Below are positions 36,856 to 43,685 of a stretch of 64,000 nt of DNA, piece by piece. This DNA is from Nostoc sp. JL33 (lineage in GTDB: Bacteria; Cyanobacteriota; Cyanobacteriia; Cyanobacteriales; Nostocaceae), in the NCBI RefSeq assembly GCF_017114985.1, contig NZ_JABXKP010000059.1, positions 1 to 64,000 of the forward strand, written 5' to 3'. The position numbers and the translations under genes were made by a program. The number at the start of each line of letters is the position of its first letter. Within the stretch, counting starts at the first letter, position 1. The notes beneath the pieces are model-generated. The model was not told the origin of the DNA. It ran no database searches and worked only from the letters and a program-made list of their open reading frames with translations.

Positions 36856-37596
36856 ATGGCAGAGCAAGCAATAATTACCACAACAGTTAATCTTTTGCAA
36901 GATAATGTTCAAGTGTCTGCTTATCTGGCAGAGCCAAAAGAATCTGGATCTTACCCTGGAGTTGTAGTATTACAGGAGATTTTTGGTGTCAACGTTCACA
37001 TTCGGGAAGTTACAGAACGGATTGCCAAACTTGGGTATGTAGCAATTGCACCTGCACTTTTTCAACGTATTGCTCCTGGTTTTGAAACCGGATATACACC
37101 CGAAGATATTGAAACTGGCAGAAGCTACGCTATGCAAACTCAAGCATCAGAGTTATTGAGCGATATTCAACTAGCAATTGACTACCTGAAAAATCTGCCT
37201 CAAGTGAAAAAAGATGGTTTTGGCTGTATTGGCTTCTGCTTTGGCGGTCACGTCGCATATCTTGCAGCTACCTTACCAGATATTAAAGCTACGGCTTCCT
37301 TCTACGGTGCTGGAATTACCACCCGCACACCGGGAGGTGGCGCTCCTAGTGTCACCCGCACCAGAGAAATAACGGGTACTCTGTATGCCTTCTCTGGGAG
37401 AGAAGATGCTAGCATCCCAGCCGAACAAGTAGATGAGATTGAAGCAGAGTTAGAAAAATATAAAATTCCTCATCGTGTGTTTCGCTACGATGGAGCTGAT
37501 CACGGATTTTTCTGTGACCATCGTGGCAGTTATAATCCTAAAGCTGCTGCCGATGCTTGGGAGCAAGTAAAACAACTCTTTAGTCAACTGAACTGA
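36856..37596 (+). CDS. dienelactone hydrolase family protein
   Basis: A 246-residue alpha/beta hydrolase. The nucleophile is Cys128 in GFCFGGHVAY, as in carboxymethylenebutenolidase; the acid is in FSGREDASIPAEQ and the His in YDGADHGFFCD. EIFGVNVHIREVTERIAKLG near the N-terminus is the family's conserved block. The natural substrate in cyanobacteria is not established. Divergent from the GntR regulator. Length is normal. Confidence 0.9.
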   Translation: MAEQAIITTTVNLLQDNVQVSAYLAEPKESGSYPGVVVLQEIFGVNVHIREVTERIAKLGYVAIAPALFQRIAPGFETGYTPEDIETGRSYAMQTQASELLSDIQLAIDYLKNLPQVKKDGFGCIGFCFGGHVAYLAATLPDIKATASFYGAGITTRTPGGGAPSVTRTREITGTLYAFSGREDASIPAEQVDEIEAELEKYKIPHRVFRYDGADHGFFCDHRGSYNPKAAADAWEQVKQLFSQLN

Positions 37597-37655
37597 AGTC
37601 TATGCAGCCAAGTTCGTTTTTTGTCATTTGTCATTTGTCATTAGTAATAACCACA

Positions 37656-37779
37656 ACGCCGTGTGCCATTTTTACTCAAGCCTAAGCCCCCAGGCCCCTT
37701 TCCTATGAAGGAAAAGAGGAAAATTCAAAGCCTCTCTCCTTTTAGAAGAGAGGTCAGAATATTAAGTTGCATATCGCGT
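37656..37779. mobile_element. element G1, MITE with 7-bp duplication
   Basis: Left end ACGCCGTGTGCCA, right end TTGCATATCGCGT, imperfectly inverted. AACCACA flanks on both sides (37649-37655 and 37780-37786). The interior has the TTTTCCTTCAT-like inverted GAGAGG/CCTCTC segment. A related copy (G2) lies at about 48 kb. Next to it are GACAAAG-type tandem repeats (37788-37816). Confidence 0.65.
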
Positions 37780-37868
37780 AACCACAGACAAAGGACAAAG
37801 GACAAAGGACAAATGACAATCTAAACTCCAGTTGCATCATCTCAAATAACAATTAATCTTCAAAAGTC

Positions 37869-38771
37869 ATGAATTCCGAATCGAAACTTTCTCAAACAGC
37901 CAATTCGTCGTTTACAATGGACGATTTTGCTAAAGCACTAGAAAAACACGACTACCAGTTTCAAAAGGGACAAGTTGTACATGGCAAAGTGTTCCAACTT
38001 GACCATGATGGAGCTTATGTCGATATTGGTGGTAAGTCGTCAGCTTTTCTGCCGCGCGATGAGGCTTCTTTGAGAGCAGTTACCGATTTATCGGAGGTGC
38101 TGCCATTGCAAGAGGATCTGGAGTTTTTGATTATCCGAGATCAGGATGCAGAAGGTCAAGTCACTCTTTCTCGAAAGCAGTTAGAAATTCAGCAAATCTG
38201 GCAACGACTGACCGAAATGCAGGAGAATGCCCAAACTGTGCAAGTACGGGTTATGGGTGTGAATAAAGGTGGTGTCACTGTCGATATTCTTTCTTTGCGG
38301 GGATTTATTCCGCGATCGCACCTGGCCGAGCGTGATAATTTAGAAGCACTCAAAGGTCAAAATCTAACTGTGGGTTTTTTGGAAATTAATCGTAACACCA
38401 ACAAGCTCATCCTTTCGCAGCGTTTAGCAACTCGTTCTAGCAACTTCAGCTTATTAGAACTAGGTCAGTTGGTGGAAGGCAAAGTTACTGGCATCAAACC
38501 TTTTGGTGTATTTGTCGATTTAAATGGGATGGGCGCTTTGCTTCATATCAAGCAGGTAAGCCAAAAATTCATTGAATCTCTAGAAAAGGTATTTAAAGTT
38601 GGTCAGCCCATTAAAGCTGTAATTATTGACTTGGATGAGGGTAAAGGGCGGGTTGCTCTTTCTACCAGAGTTTTGGAAAACTTCCCTGGCGAAGTGCTAG
38701 AGAATTTTGATGAGGTGATGGCTTCAGCTGAAGCGCGTGCCAATAGAGCTAATAACAAAACATCTGAATAG
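37869..38771 (+). CDS. S1 RNA-binding domain protein (ribosomal protein S1-like)
   Basis: A 300-residue protein with three S1/OB-fold domains at about 37-107 (GQVVHGKVFQLDHDGAYVDI), 122-187 (VQVRVMGVNKGGVTVDILS) and 201-270 (GQLVEGKVTGIKPFGVFVDL). Cyanobacteria have two short S1 proteins; the length and N-terminal serine-rich lead fit the second, Rps1b/Nbp1-type, but the assignment is not certain. It probably binds mRNA at the ribosome. Monocistronic, with a good terminator downstream. Confidence 0.88.
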   Translation: MNSESKLSQTANSSFTMDDFAKALEKHDYQFQKGQVVHGKVFQLDHDGAYVDIGGKSSAFLPRDEASLRAVTDLSEVLPLQEDLEFLIIRDQDAEGQVTLSRKQLEIQQIWQRLTEMQENAQTVQVRVMGVNKGGVTVDILSLRGFIPRSHLAERDNLEALKGQNLTVGFLEINRNTNKLILSQRLATRSSNFSLLELGQLVEGKVTGIKPFGVFVDLNGMGALLHIKQVSQKFIESLEKVFKVGQPIKAVIIDLDEGKGRVALSTRVLENFPGEVLENFDEVMASAEARANRANNKTSE

Positions 38772-38821
38772 TTTTGAGATGGACTTGATCAATAATCCAA
38801 GTTGTGGGTTATTTGATAATT

Positions 38822-38856
38822 CCCCCTGCATCTACAAAGATGTGGGGGGATTTTAA
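38822..38856 (+). terminator. intrinsic terminator of the S1-like gene
   Basis: TCCCCCTGCATC pairs with GATGTGGGGGGA across a 6-base loop, followed by TTTTAAATT. It lies 50 bases past the stop. Confidence 0.7.
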
Positions 38857-38882
38857 ATTAGGAAAACTTTTCACAGACTCAT

Positions 38883-39030
38883 TATTGGACATAATAAACC
38901 CTCCTGTTCGTTATCCTAACAGTTGCGATGCCTGCGGTAAGCCGTGCTGGGTTTCCTTACTTCAAATCAATCTACAGTGATGTGCGTCACCGAATAGCCC
39001 GTCGTAGACATCGCTAATCCGTTGCATTGA
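38883..39030 (-). pseudogene. duplicated antitoxin leader with a start-codon remnant
   Basis: On the minus strand GGAGGGTTTATTATGTCCAA reproduces the ribosome-binding site and start of the antitoxin gene at 40211. The upstream sequence TGCGATGCCTGCGG and CGAATAGCCCGTCGTAGACA is shared too. After the first three codons the frame departs (27 codons in all, into the S1 terminator), so the antitoxin body is lost. The copies are direct repeats flanking the toxin-antitoxin genes in between. Confidence 0.55.
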
Positions 39031-39123
39031 AGTTTTTGTTGGAGATCAGGGCAAGCACGGAATTAGTGCGATCGCTAACTGTAGGATAGAGTTAGATAAA
39101 ATACCTGATATTAAAATACTTGC

Positions 39124-39357
39124 ATGAACCCAAGGGCTGATTTGTTGACTCGCATTACTCAAACTCCTGGTCAGTGTGGTGGTCGTCCTTGTATTCGAGG
39201 TATGAGAATTCGTGTGAGTGACATTTTAGAAATGTTGGCTGAGAATGTCAGTGTTTCTGAGATTTTAGAGGATTTTCCCGATCTTGAACTCGAAGATATC
39301 CAACCCTATCTATTGTTTGCAGCACGGCGAACAGACTTTCCTCGATTGAGAGCATGA
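39124..39357 (+). CDS. DUF433-type antitoxin
   Basis: A 77-residue protein of the DUF433 family: TRITQTPGQCGGRPCIRGMR, then VSDILEMLAENVSVSEILED, and DLELEDIQPYLLFAARR. The winged-helix fold and usual pairing with a DUF5615 PIN-like toxin make it an antitoxin. Its stop overlaps the ATG of the would-be toxin as ATGA, but that toxin frame ends after nine codons here. The antitoxin itself seems whole. Confidence 0.88.
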   Translation: MNPRADLLTRITQTPGQCGGRPCIRGMRIRVSDILEMLAENVSVSEILEDFPDLELEDIQPYLLFAARRTDFPRLRA

Positions 39358-39383
39358 AAATTTGGATTGATGCTCAGTTTTAG
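39354..39383 (+). pseudogene. nine-codon stub of a DUF5615 PIN-like toxin
   Basis: ATG at 39354 overlaps the DUF433 stop and reads MKIWIDAQF followed by TAG. DUF5615 toxins typically begin MKIWIDAQLSP, so this is the toxin's first residues followed by loss of the rest. The brnA gene lies on the opposite strand only eight bases further. Confidence 0.65.
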
Positions 39384-39390
39384 TATTGTA

Positions 39391-39669
39391 TTAGGTTGAC
39401 TTCGCCTCAGACGCTGGATAAGCTTTGTGTGCTTCTGCGTAAATCTTTAATGCTACAGCCATCTGCTGTTCGGCAGTCTCTCCCTGCTCTTTGAACCAAG
39501 CAAAAGTTTCAGGATCTACCTTAACTGTTATTGTTACAGCTGACTTGGGCATTCGCAATTGTGCTTTAGCAAAAAATTCTTCTGACAAGGGTGGAATATC
39601 TGAGGTGTCGATGTCTTCGTCATTCATTGCATCGACTCTAACCCAATCGGTTCTTGAGGTATTGTTCAT
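39391..39669 (-). CDS. BrnA-type antitoxin
   Basis: A 92-residue protein of the BrnA/CopG-like type. The N-terminal half (DTSDIPPLSEEFFAKAQLRM) is the toxin-binding part; the C-terminal PKSAVTITVKVDPETFAWFK gives the ribbon-helix-helix DNA-binding fold. Its start overlaps the 3' end of brnT by 32 bp, the normal toxin-first order. It probably neutralises BrnT and represses the operon. Confidence 0.88.
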   Translation of the reverse strand: MNNTSRTDWVRVDAMNDEDIDTSDIPPLSEEFFAKAQLRMPKSAVTITVKVDPETFAWFKEQGETAEQQMAVALKIYAEAHKAYPASEAKST

Positions 39670-39925
39670 AGCGTTTTCGTTCGTGAGACAGTGCCTTTCT
39701 TAATGAGATGATCCGAACCATTTCTTCACCTGGCTCGGTGTAAATAACTACTACAATTCGACCATCAAGTAGTCCAATACTGAGATACCGATCCTCTCCA
39801 TAGTCTTCTCGTTCATCTAGGTAGACAAGCATGGGTAGATTAAACACGCGAAAAGCATCAGCAAAGTCTAAACCATGCTTTGTAATATTGCTTTGGTTTT
39901 TACGCTCATCCCACTCAAACTTCAT
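39638..39925 (-). CDS. BrnT-family toxin
   Basis: A 95-residue RelE-fold ribonuclease toxin: FEWDERKNQSNITKHGLDFA near the N-terminus, RYLSIGLLDGRIVVVIYTEP in the middle, and RIISLRKALSHERKRYEQYL at the end, all family blocks. Complete length. It overlaps brnA downstream. Its ATG overlaps (as ATGA) the stop of a truncated MazF/PemK-like frame, so the pair appears to have been joined into an older toxin gene. Confidence 0.9.
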   Translation of the reverse strand: MKFEWDERKNQSNITKHGLDFADAFRVFNLPMLVYLDEREDYGEDRYLSIGLLDGRIVVVIYTEPGEEMVRIISLRKALSHERKRYEQYLKNRLG

Positions 39926-39990
39926 GGACTCAATATACCAGTGACACCGGAAAAATCAACTGTGACTACATCACCGGGATTGAATGTCAC
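39922..39990 (-). pseudogene. 22-codon MazF/PemK-like toxin remnant
   Basis: A GTG at 39990, overlapping the stop of the upstream antitoxin by one base, opens TFNPGDVVTVDFSGVTGI and ends four codons later. This is the start of PemK/MazF toxins (FNPGDVVLVDFP, then usually KRRPAVV). Everything from the KRRP segment on is missing and the brnT start follows. The antitoxin upstream remains intact. Confidence 0.7.
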
Positions 39991-40211
39991 TAAACTGTCT
40001 GCTCACTTTCAGGAAAAATTGAAGCTGCGTACTGTAAGGAGAAGGATGCTAAATCAACCTGATCTTGCTCAGTCCAAGTATCACTTTGCTCGGTGATCGA
40101 CAAGTTTTGCTCGACTAGCTCATTTAGAATCAGGGTTGCCAAGCGTAGCCGCTCAGTCGCTGACAAGTTAGAAACAACTTGGCTGTATATCTCTTGGGCA
40201 GTATTGGACAT
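39990..40211 (-). CDS. putative antitoxin of the truncated MazF/PemK pair
   Basis: A 73-residue acidic, helical protein: MSNTAQEIYSQVVSNLSATE then RLRLATLILNELVEQ and DTWTEQDQVDLASFSLQYA. In cyanobacteria such proteins stand directly before MazF/PemK-like toxins. An ATG at 40229 is possible but the one at 40211 has GGAGG seven bases upstream and the family-like N-terminus. Its partner is reduced to 22 codons, leaving an orphan antitoxin unless it acts on another toxin. Confidence 0.7.
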   Translation of the reverse strand: MSNTAQEIYSQVVSNLSATERLRLATLILNELVEQNLSITEQSDTWTEQDQVDLASFSLQYAASIFPESEQTV

Positions 40212-40312
40212 AATTAATCCTCCTGTCATCTATCTAAACAGTTGCGATGCCTGCGGCAAGCCGAGTGCGACGCCGAATAGCCCGTCGTAGACATCGCTTG
40301 TCCATTGCATTG
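40202..40312. repeat. direct repeat copy 2 of the antitoxin leader
   Basis: Shares TATTGGACATAAT, AACAGTTGCGATGCCTGCGG and CCGAATAGCCCGTCGTAGAC with 38883-39030. It also holds the palindromic GCGATGCCTGCGG / GACATCGC repeat common in Nostoc. The spacer up to 40508 holds no other gene and should contain the promoter of the next unit. Confidence 0.65.
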
Positions 40313-40508
40313 AGATTTTAGCCTCTGTGCGATCGCACTCAACACGAAAAGGATTGACAACTGCATTCATCGCAGCATCAAATTTATACCTTCTGAATGT
40401 TCATTAGTTAGTGTCTCTGGGAAATATAAGTATAAGGAGATGCCTTGTTTTTATGTTTAACCCGTAGACAAGTACTAACCAAATACTAATCACAATCAGG
40501 AGTATTTC

Positions 40509-41480
40509 ATGATTCCACTGATTTTGGGTGCTATTGCTTTAGCAAGCGCTGCTTTCGGAGCAGTAAAAGGTGCTGAAGGTGTTGGCAATATGAATGAGGC
40601 AAAGGAAATTGGTGAACGTGCCGAAAAGCGTCACTCAGATGCAGTCAGGGAGTTGAAAGCAGATTGGGAGGCAACTAACAAGCTTGCAGAAGAATATGGC
40701 CAGCTTCAGCTTGATGTGATGATGAGTACAATTGGGCGCTTTGTTGACTTTATCGAACTAAATATCGGTAAAGCAAAACAAAGCGAGAAAAAGTTTTTAG
40801 AAGGACTGGAAGGAATTTCAGTTCAGCAGATCAAGGAGTACAAAGCTGCCGCAGTAGAAGCTGAACAGTTTTTCAAAGGTGGCACTAAGGCGATTGGGGC
40901 AGCAGCAGCAGGATACGGTGGTGCAATGAGTCTTGCTACCTCTGTAGGAGTAGCCAGTACTGGGACACTAATAGGAGGACTTAGCGGTGCAGCAGCCTGG
41001 AATGCGACTCTAGCATGGCTGGGCGGTGGCTCATTAGTTACCGGTGGCGGAGGTATGGCTCTTGGTTCTCTTGTCTTAGGTGGTATCACCGTTGGCCCTG
41101 CTGTCCTTATTGGAGGCTTTGTGCTTGCTGGTGAAGGCGAAAAAGCATTGACAAAGGCACGGGAGTACAACGCTCAAGTCAACACTGCGATCACTAAAAT
41201 TGAAGCAGCAAAAGACTTTATGCAACAAGTAAGACGGCGGATTACTGAGTTACAGAGTGTATTTGAATGTCTGAATAAATCTTCTATTTTAGGTCTTCAA
41301 GAACTTGAATCTTTACCATCATTCAACAAAAACAGAGACGCTAGTAAGTTTCAAAAAGTCGCACTTTTTGTTAAAGCACTTGCAGAAATCATGAAAACTC
41401 CTGTTTTAGATAGTGAAGGGCAGTTGAATCCTGTTACTGCGACTATACAAGCCAAGTATCGTACTTTGGAAGGTAATTAG
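40509..41480 (+). CDS. unrecognised helix-hairpin-helix protein, Gly-rich membrane-active type
   Basis: A 323-residue protein. Residues 1-20 are hydrophobic (IPLILGAIALASAAFGAVKG). Residues about 25-125 are charged and helical with coiled-coil spacing. Residues about 125-215 are a Gly/Ala-rich hydrophobic stretch containing TLAWLGGGSLVTGGGGMALG and LVLGGITVGPAVLIGGFVLA. Residues about 216-265 are again a long charged helix, followed by a 55-residue tail. The long-helix / hydrophobic-hairpin / long-helix order resembles ClyA-type pore-forming toxins. The LGGG..GGGG segment recurs, as I remember, in uncharacterised proteins of many bacteria. No signal peptidase site. Two bases before the next gene. 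Function unknown. Confidence 0.7.
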   Translation: MIPLILGAIALASAAFGAVKGAEGVGNMNEAKEIGERAEKRHSDAVRELKADWEATNKLAEEYGQLQLDVMMSTIGRFVDFIELNIGKAKQSEKKFLEGLEGISVQQIKEYKAAAVEAEQFFKGGTKAIGAAAAGYGGAMSLATSVGVASTGTLIGGLSGAAAWNATLAWLGGGSLVTGGGGMALGSLVLGGITVGPAVLIGGFVLAGEGEKALTKAREYNAQVNTAITKIEAAKDFMQQVRRRITELQSVFECLNKSSILGLQELESLPSFNKNRDASKFQKVALFVKALAEIMKTPVLDSEGQLNPVTATIQAKYRTLEGN

Positions 41481-41482
41481 GA

Positions 41483-41887
41483 ATGTCAGTCAAAAAAGTT
41501 ACCACCGTAGTCAATGAATTTATCAATCCTGCTGAATACCTACAGCAAATGGTTTTAACTTACACCGATTACCTGAAGGTTGCCGAACAGGAACAGACAA
41601 AGAGACGAGACATTGAGGCTTGGGAAAAACAAACAATTACCAAGATTAAGGCCCAGCGAGAGTTGCTGATGGCGTATCTAGATCGCTCTTTTGATGAACG
41701 TGCAGAAAACTTTCGCGCTTTGTTTTCTGTCGTTGATAATGCGATCGCATCTGGCAATAATGACCAACTAGCCCTTACTTTAAACTCAATTACAGAAATA
41801 GCTAAATCTAGCCCCTTCAAAGACCTTGCAAATTTAGCTTCTGTTCGCGCCGCCCTGGATGATCCAGATCACGAATGGACATTTTGA
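41483..41887 (+). CDS. unrecognised coiled-coil partner protein
   Basis: A 134-residue soluble protein. Residues about 30-85 (KVAEQEQTKRRDIEAWEKQT onward) are a charged coiled coil; the rest is helical and ends in DDPDHEWTF. Its ATG follows the stop of the previous gene by two bases, and a ribosome-binding AAGG is in that gene's end, so the pair is translationally coupled. A partner, chaperone or immunity role for the membrane-active neighbour is inference. An intrinsic terminator follows. Confidence 0.65.
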   Translation: MSVKKVTTVVNEFINPAEYLQQMVLTYTDYLKVAEQEQTKRRDIEAWEKQTITKIKAQRELLMAYLDRSFDERAENFRALFSVVDNAIASGNNDQLALTLNSITEIAKSSPFKDLANLASVRAALDDPDHEWTF

Positions 41888-41923
41888 TTTTATAACAGTG
41901 CGATCGCTCTCCCAAAACTTTCT

Positions 41924-41952
41924 AAAAAGTCTGTATTGTCAGGCTTTTTTTT
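41924..41952 (+). terminator. intrinsic terminator after the two-gene unit
   Basis: AAAAAGTCTG pairs with CAGGCTTTTT, with a T-run of eight bases following. It closes the 40509-41887 unit. Confidence 0.7.
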
Positions 41953-42029
41953 GTAGCGCAGGCTTACAGGCTACAAACGCTTTGAGAAAATAGCGATCGC
42001 CACTACCCACACAGTCACAACTACACTTA

Positions 42030-42473
42030 TCAAATATCGCTTGCTTCCGGTAGCCAGTCTTCATTCAACACTAAATCTACAGAATATGGGCACTCTTCTG
42101 GAAACACGGATACAAGTATCCCCGTTTGCTTGGCTGCTTGGCGACGCGCCCTTTGATAACTTTCCTCAAGTTGCTCTGTAGGATAGCTCTTAAGACTAGG
42201 ACTATCTTCTATGGCTAACTCAATTTGGGTGCGAGAATCGGTGATAGAATCCAGCCAACTATCTGAGCGACGCTGGGGTTGATATTGCCACTTGAGCAGA
42301 TGCAACAGCAAGCGAATTAGTTGACTGGCAATCGCCCGCCGTTCACTTTTGCCCAAGCCTTCAACCTCTTCAATCAGATATTTTACATCAACTTCTTGCC
42401 AACGATGCGATCGCAATAGTTGGGCTGTCTGTTCAATCCACAAATTAAAATCTGTTTTATAAGTTCCGTTCAT
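42030..42473 (-). CDS. DUF29 family protein
   Basis: A 147-residue protein of the DUF29 family, abundant in cyanobacteria and of unknown function. TYKTDFNLWIEQTAQLLRSH, LIEEVEGLGKSERRAIASQL and HLLKWQYQPQRRSDSWLDSI are family blocks, and VFPEECPYSVDLVL near the end is typical. The frame is open to 42527, but the ATG at 42473 gives the family's N-terminus and avoids overlap with the upstream brnA. It lies downstream of the second brnTA pair on the same strand. Confidence 0.88.
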   Translation of the reverse strand: MNGTYKTDFNLWIEQTAQLLRSHRWQEVDVKYLIEEVEGLGKSERRAIASQLIRLLLHLLKWQYQPQRRSDSWLDSITDSRTQIELAIEDSPSLKSYPTEQLEESYQRARRQAAKQTGILVSVFPEECPYSVDLVLNEDWLPEASDI

Positions 42474-42507
42474 AACCTTTATCGATCTTAGGCAAGCCAA
42501 AATATTC

Positions 42508-42768
42508 TCATTTTCCGATGCGCTCAAGTTCCTCTCGCAATACTCGCCGTAATGTCTCTTCTAACGGTTCACGGCGCTGCTGAATATACTCACGCAAGGC
42601 ATCGTTAATCAAAGTTTGGTAATTTCCCCCACCTGCTGCGTGAACTTGGTCACGAAACCATGCTAGTACTTCATCATCTAGGCGAATTGTAATTCGAGTT
42701 TTGCCTGTTGGTGTTGATTCAATCGCTCCCCGCTTGCCCTGGCTAAAATCATACTCAGTTTCCATCAC
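42508..42768 (-). CDS. BrnA-type antitoxin (second pair)
   Basis: An 86-residue protein with a basic-turn GKTRITIRLDDEVLAWFRDQ ribbon-helix-helix region and a helical tail (DALREYIQQRREPLEETLRR). The start is either the GTG at 42768 or the ATG at 42765. The GTG directly follows the stop that brnT would have in its original frame, so the two genes were adjacent with no gap. Antitoxin appears intact while its toxin is frame-shifted. Confidence 0.85.
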   Translation of the reverse strand: MMETEYDFSQGKRGAIESTPTGKTRITIRLDDEVLAWFRDQVHAAGGGNYQTLINDALREYIQQRREPLEETLRRVLREELERIGK

Positions 42769-43039
42769 TTATCCATCCTCATACTGCTTTTGTTCATAGC
42801 GCGTAGCTTTCTTTGCGGGCAGAAATCAATCGAATCTGATCATTGCGCCATGTATACACAACTACTAAAACTCGACCGAAAGCATCTATCCCAATAGTGA
42901 TAAATCTCTCTTCATCAAAACGTTCATCTGTGATCGTAATTGCTAAATCGTCAGAAAATACGGTTACTGCATCAGCAAAGTCAACGCCATGCTTGCGAAG
43001 ATTGGCTGCTGCCTTATCCGTATCCCACTGATACGCCAT
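42769..43039 (-). pseudogene. BrnT-family toxin with C-terminal frameshift
   Basis: Residues 1-76 are a normal BrnT: YQWDTDKAAANLRKHGVDFA, RFITIGIDAFGRVLVVVYTW and DQIRLISARK. The frame then ends in ESYAL at 42794. A tandem AAAG duplication (42807-42814 on this strand) accounts for it: removing one copy continues the frame as ATRYEQKQYEDG and a stop at 42769-42771, the normal BrnT ending. So the toxin lost about twelve C-terminal residues. It may be inactive or have altered activity. Confidence 0.75.
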
Positions 43040-43122
43040 CTAAATATATTGTATGCACATTCGTGCATATTAGAAGACGAAGAGTACTTGACTGGTGTAC
43101 TTGTGTATGTTTTTCTCAAACC

Positions 43123-43401
43123 TCAAAAATCTTCATCATCAACAAAAAATTCCGCATCGTCTTCTAATCGAGAATTACGCTGGCCAATACCAGCAAGTCC
43201 CCACAGAGGTTGCAGCAGTGCCATGCCAATTAACCCTACACCGGCACTAAAAGCTAGCACTAAACCCATTGGTATCTGAATCGATTGGAATGTTAAGAAT
43301 TTTAACGATACGGGTGTAGCATTTTGGACTGAAATAATTGCGATCGCTATTACCCAAACCGCTACAACTAGAGCTGTCAAAAAAGGAGCGAAAGTTTTCA
43401 T
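43123..43401 (-). CDS. LapA-domain (DUF1049) membrane protein
   Basis: A 92-residue protein with two membrane helices (about 8-25 and 42-68) joined by the conserved loop SVQNATPVSLKFLTFQSIQI. The C-terminus is acidic (DDAEFFVDDEDF). The loop and two helices are the LapA domain. In Gram-negative bacteria LapA takes part in control of lipopolysaccharide assembly; the role in cyanobacteria is unproven. Transcribed alone. Confidence 0.85.
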   Translation of the reverse strand: MKTFAPFLTALVVAVWVIAIAIISVQNATPVSLKFLTFQSIQIPMGLVLAFSAGVGLIGMALLQPLWGLAGIGQRNSRLEDDAEFFVDDEDF

Positions 43402-43429
43402 ATCTTAATAAAAGTTAGTAGTTAGGGGT

Positions 43430-43579
43430 TATATCATGTCCGCTTGATTACTTATTAAACCCGAAGAACCCCACCCCTTAATCCCCTCCCCGCAGGCGGT
43501 GAGGGGAGACAAAGCGCAGCTTTGGCGGGGTGGGGTGCAATGACTATGGGAATCACAAGTAATTACCCGGACACGATAT
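43430..43579. mobile_element. element H, MITE with ATATCATGTCCG ends
   Basis: ATATCATGTCCG at 43430 is inverted as CCGGACACGATAT ending at 43579 (one mismatch, A/G). The interior contains the CCCCACCCC / GGGGTGGGG hairpin. No clear target duplication. It is followed by ACTCTTA tandem repeats at 43621-43685. Confidence 0.6.
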
Positions 43580-43620
43580 TATTAAATTAGAACTCATAAC
43601 TCTTAATAGGAGCCATAAGT

Positions 43621-43685
43621 TAAGAATTGTAAATTAACAAATCTTAACTCTTAACTCTTAACTCTTAACTCTTAATTCGTAATTC
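43621..43685. repeat. short tandem repeat ACTCTTA
   Basis: Five or more ACTCTTA units lie between element H and the phosphohexomutase stop. They are of the same class as the TAACTCC repeats elsewhere in the window. Confidence 0.7.
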
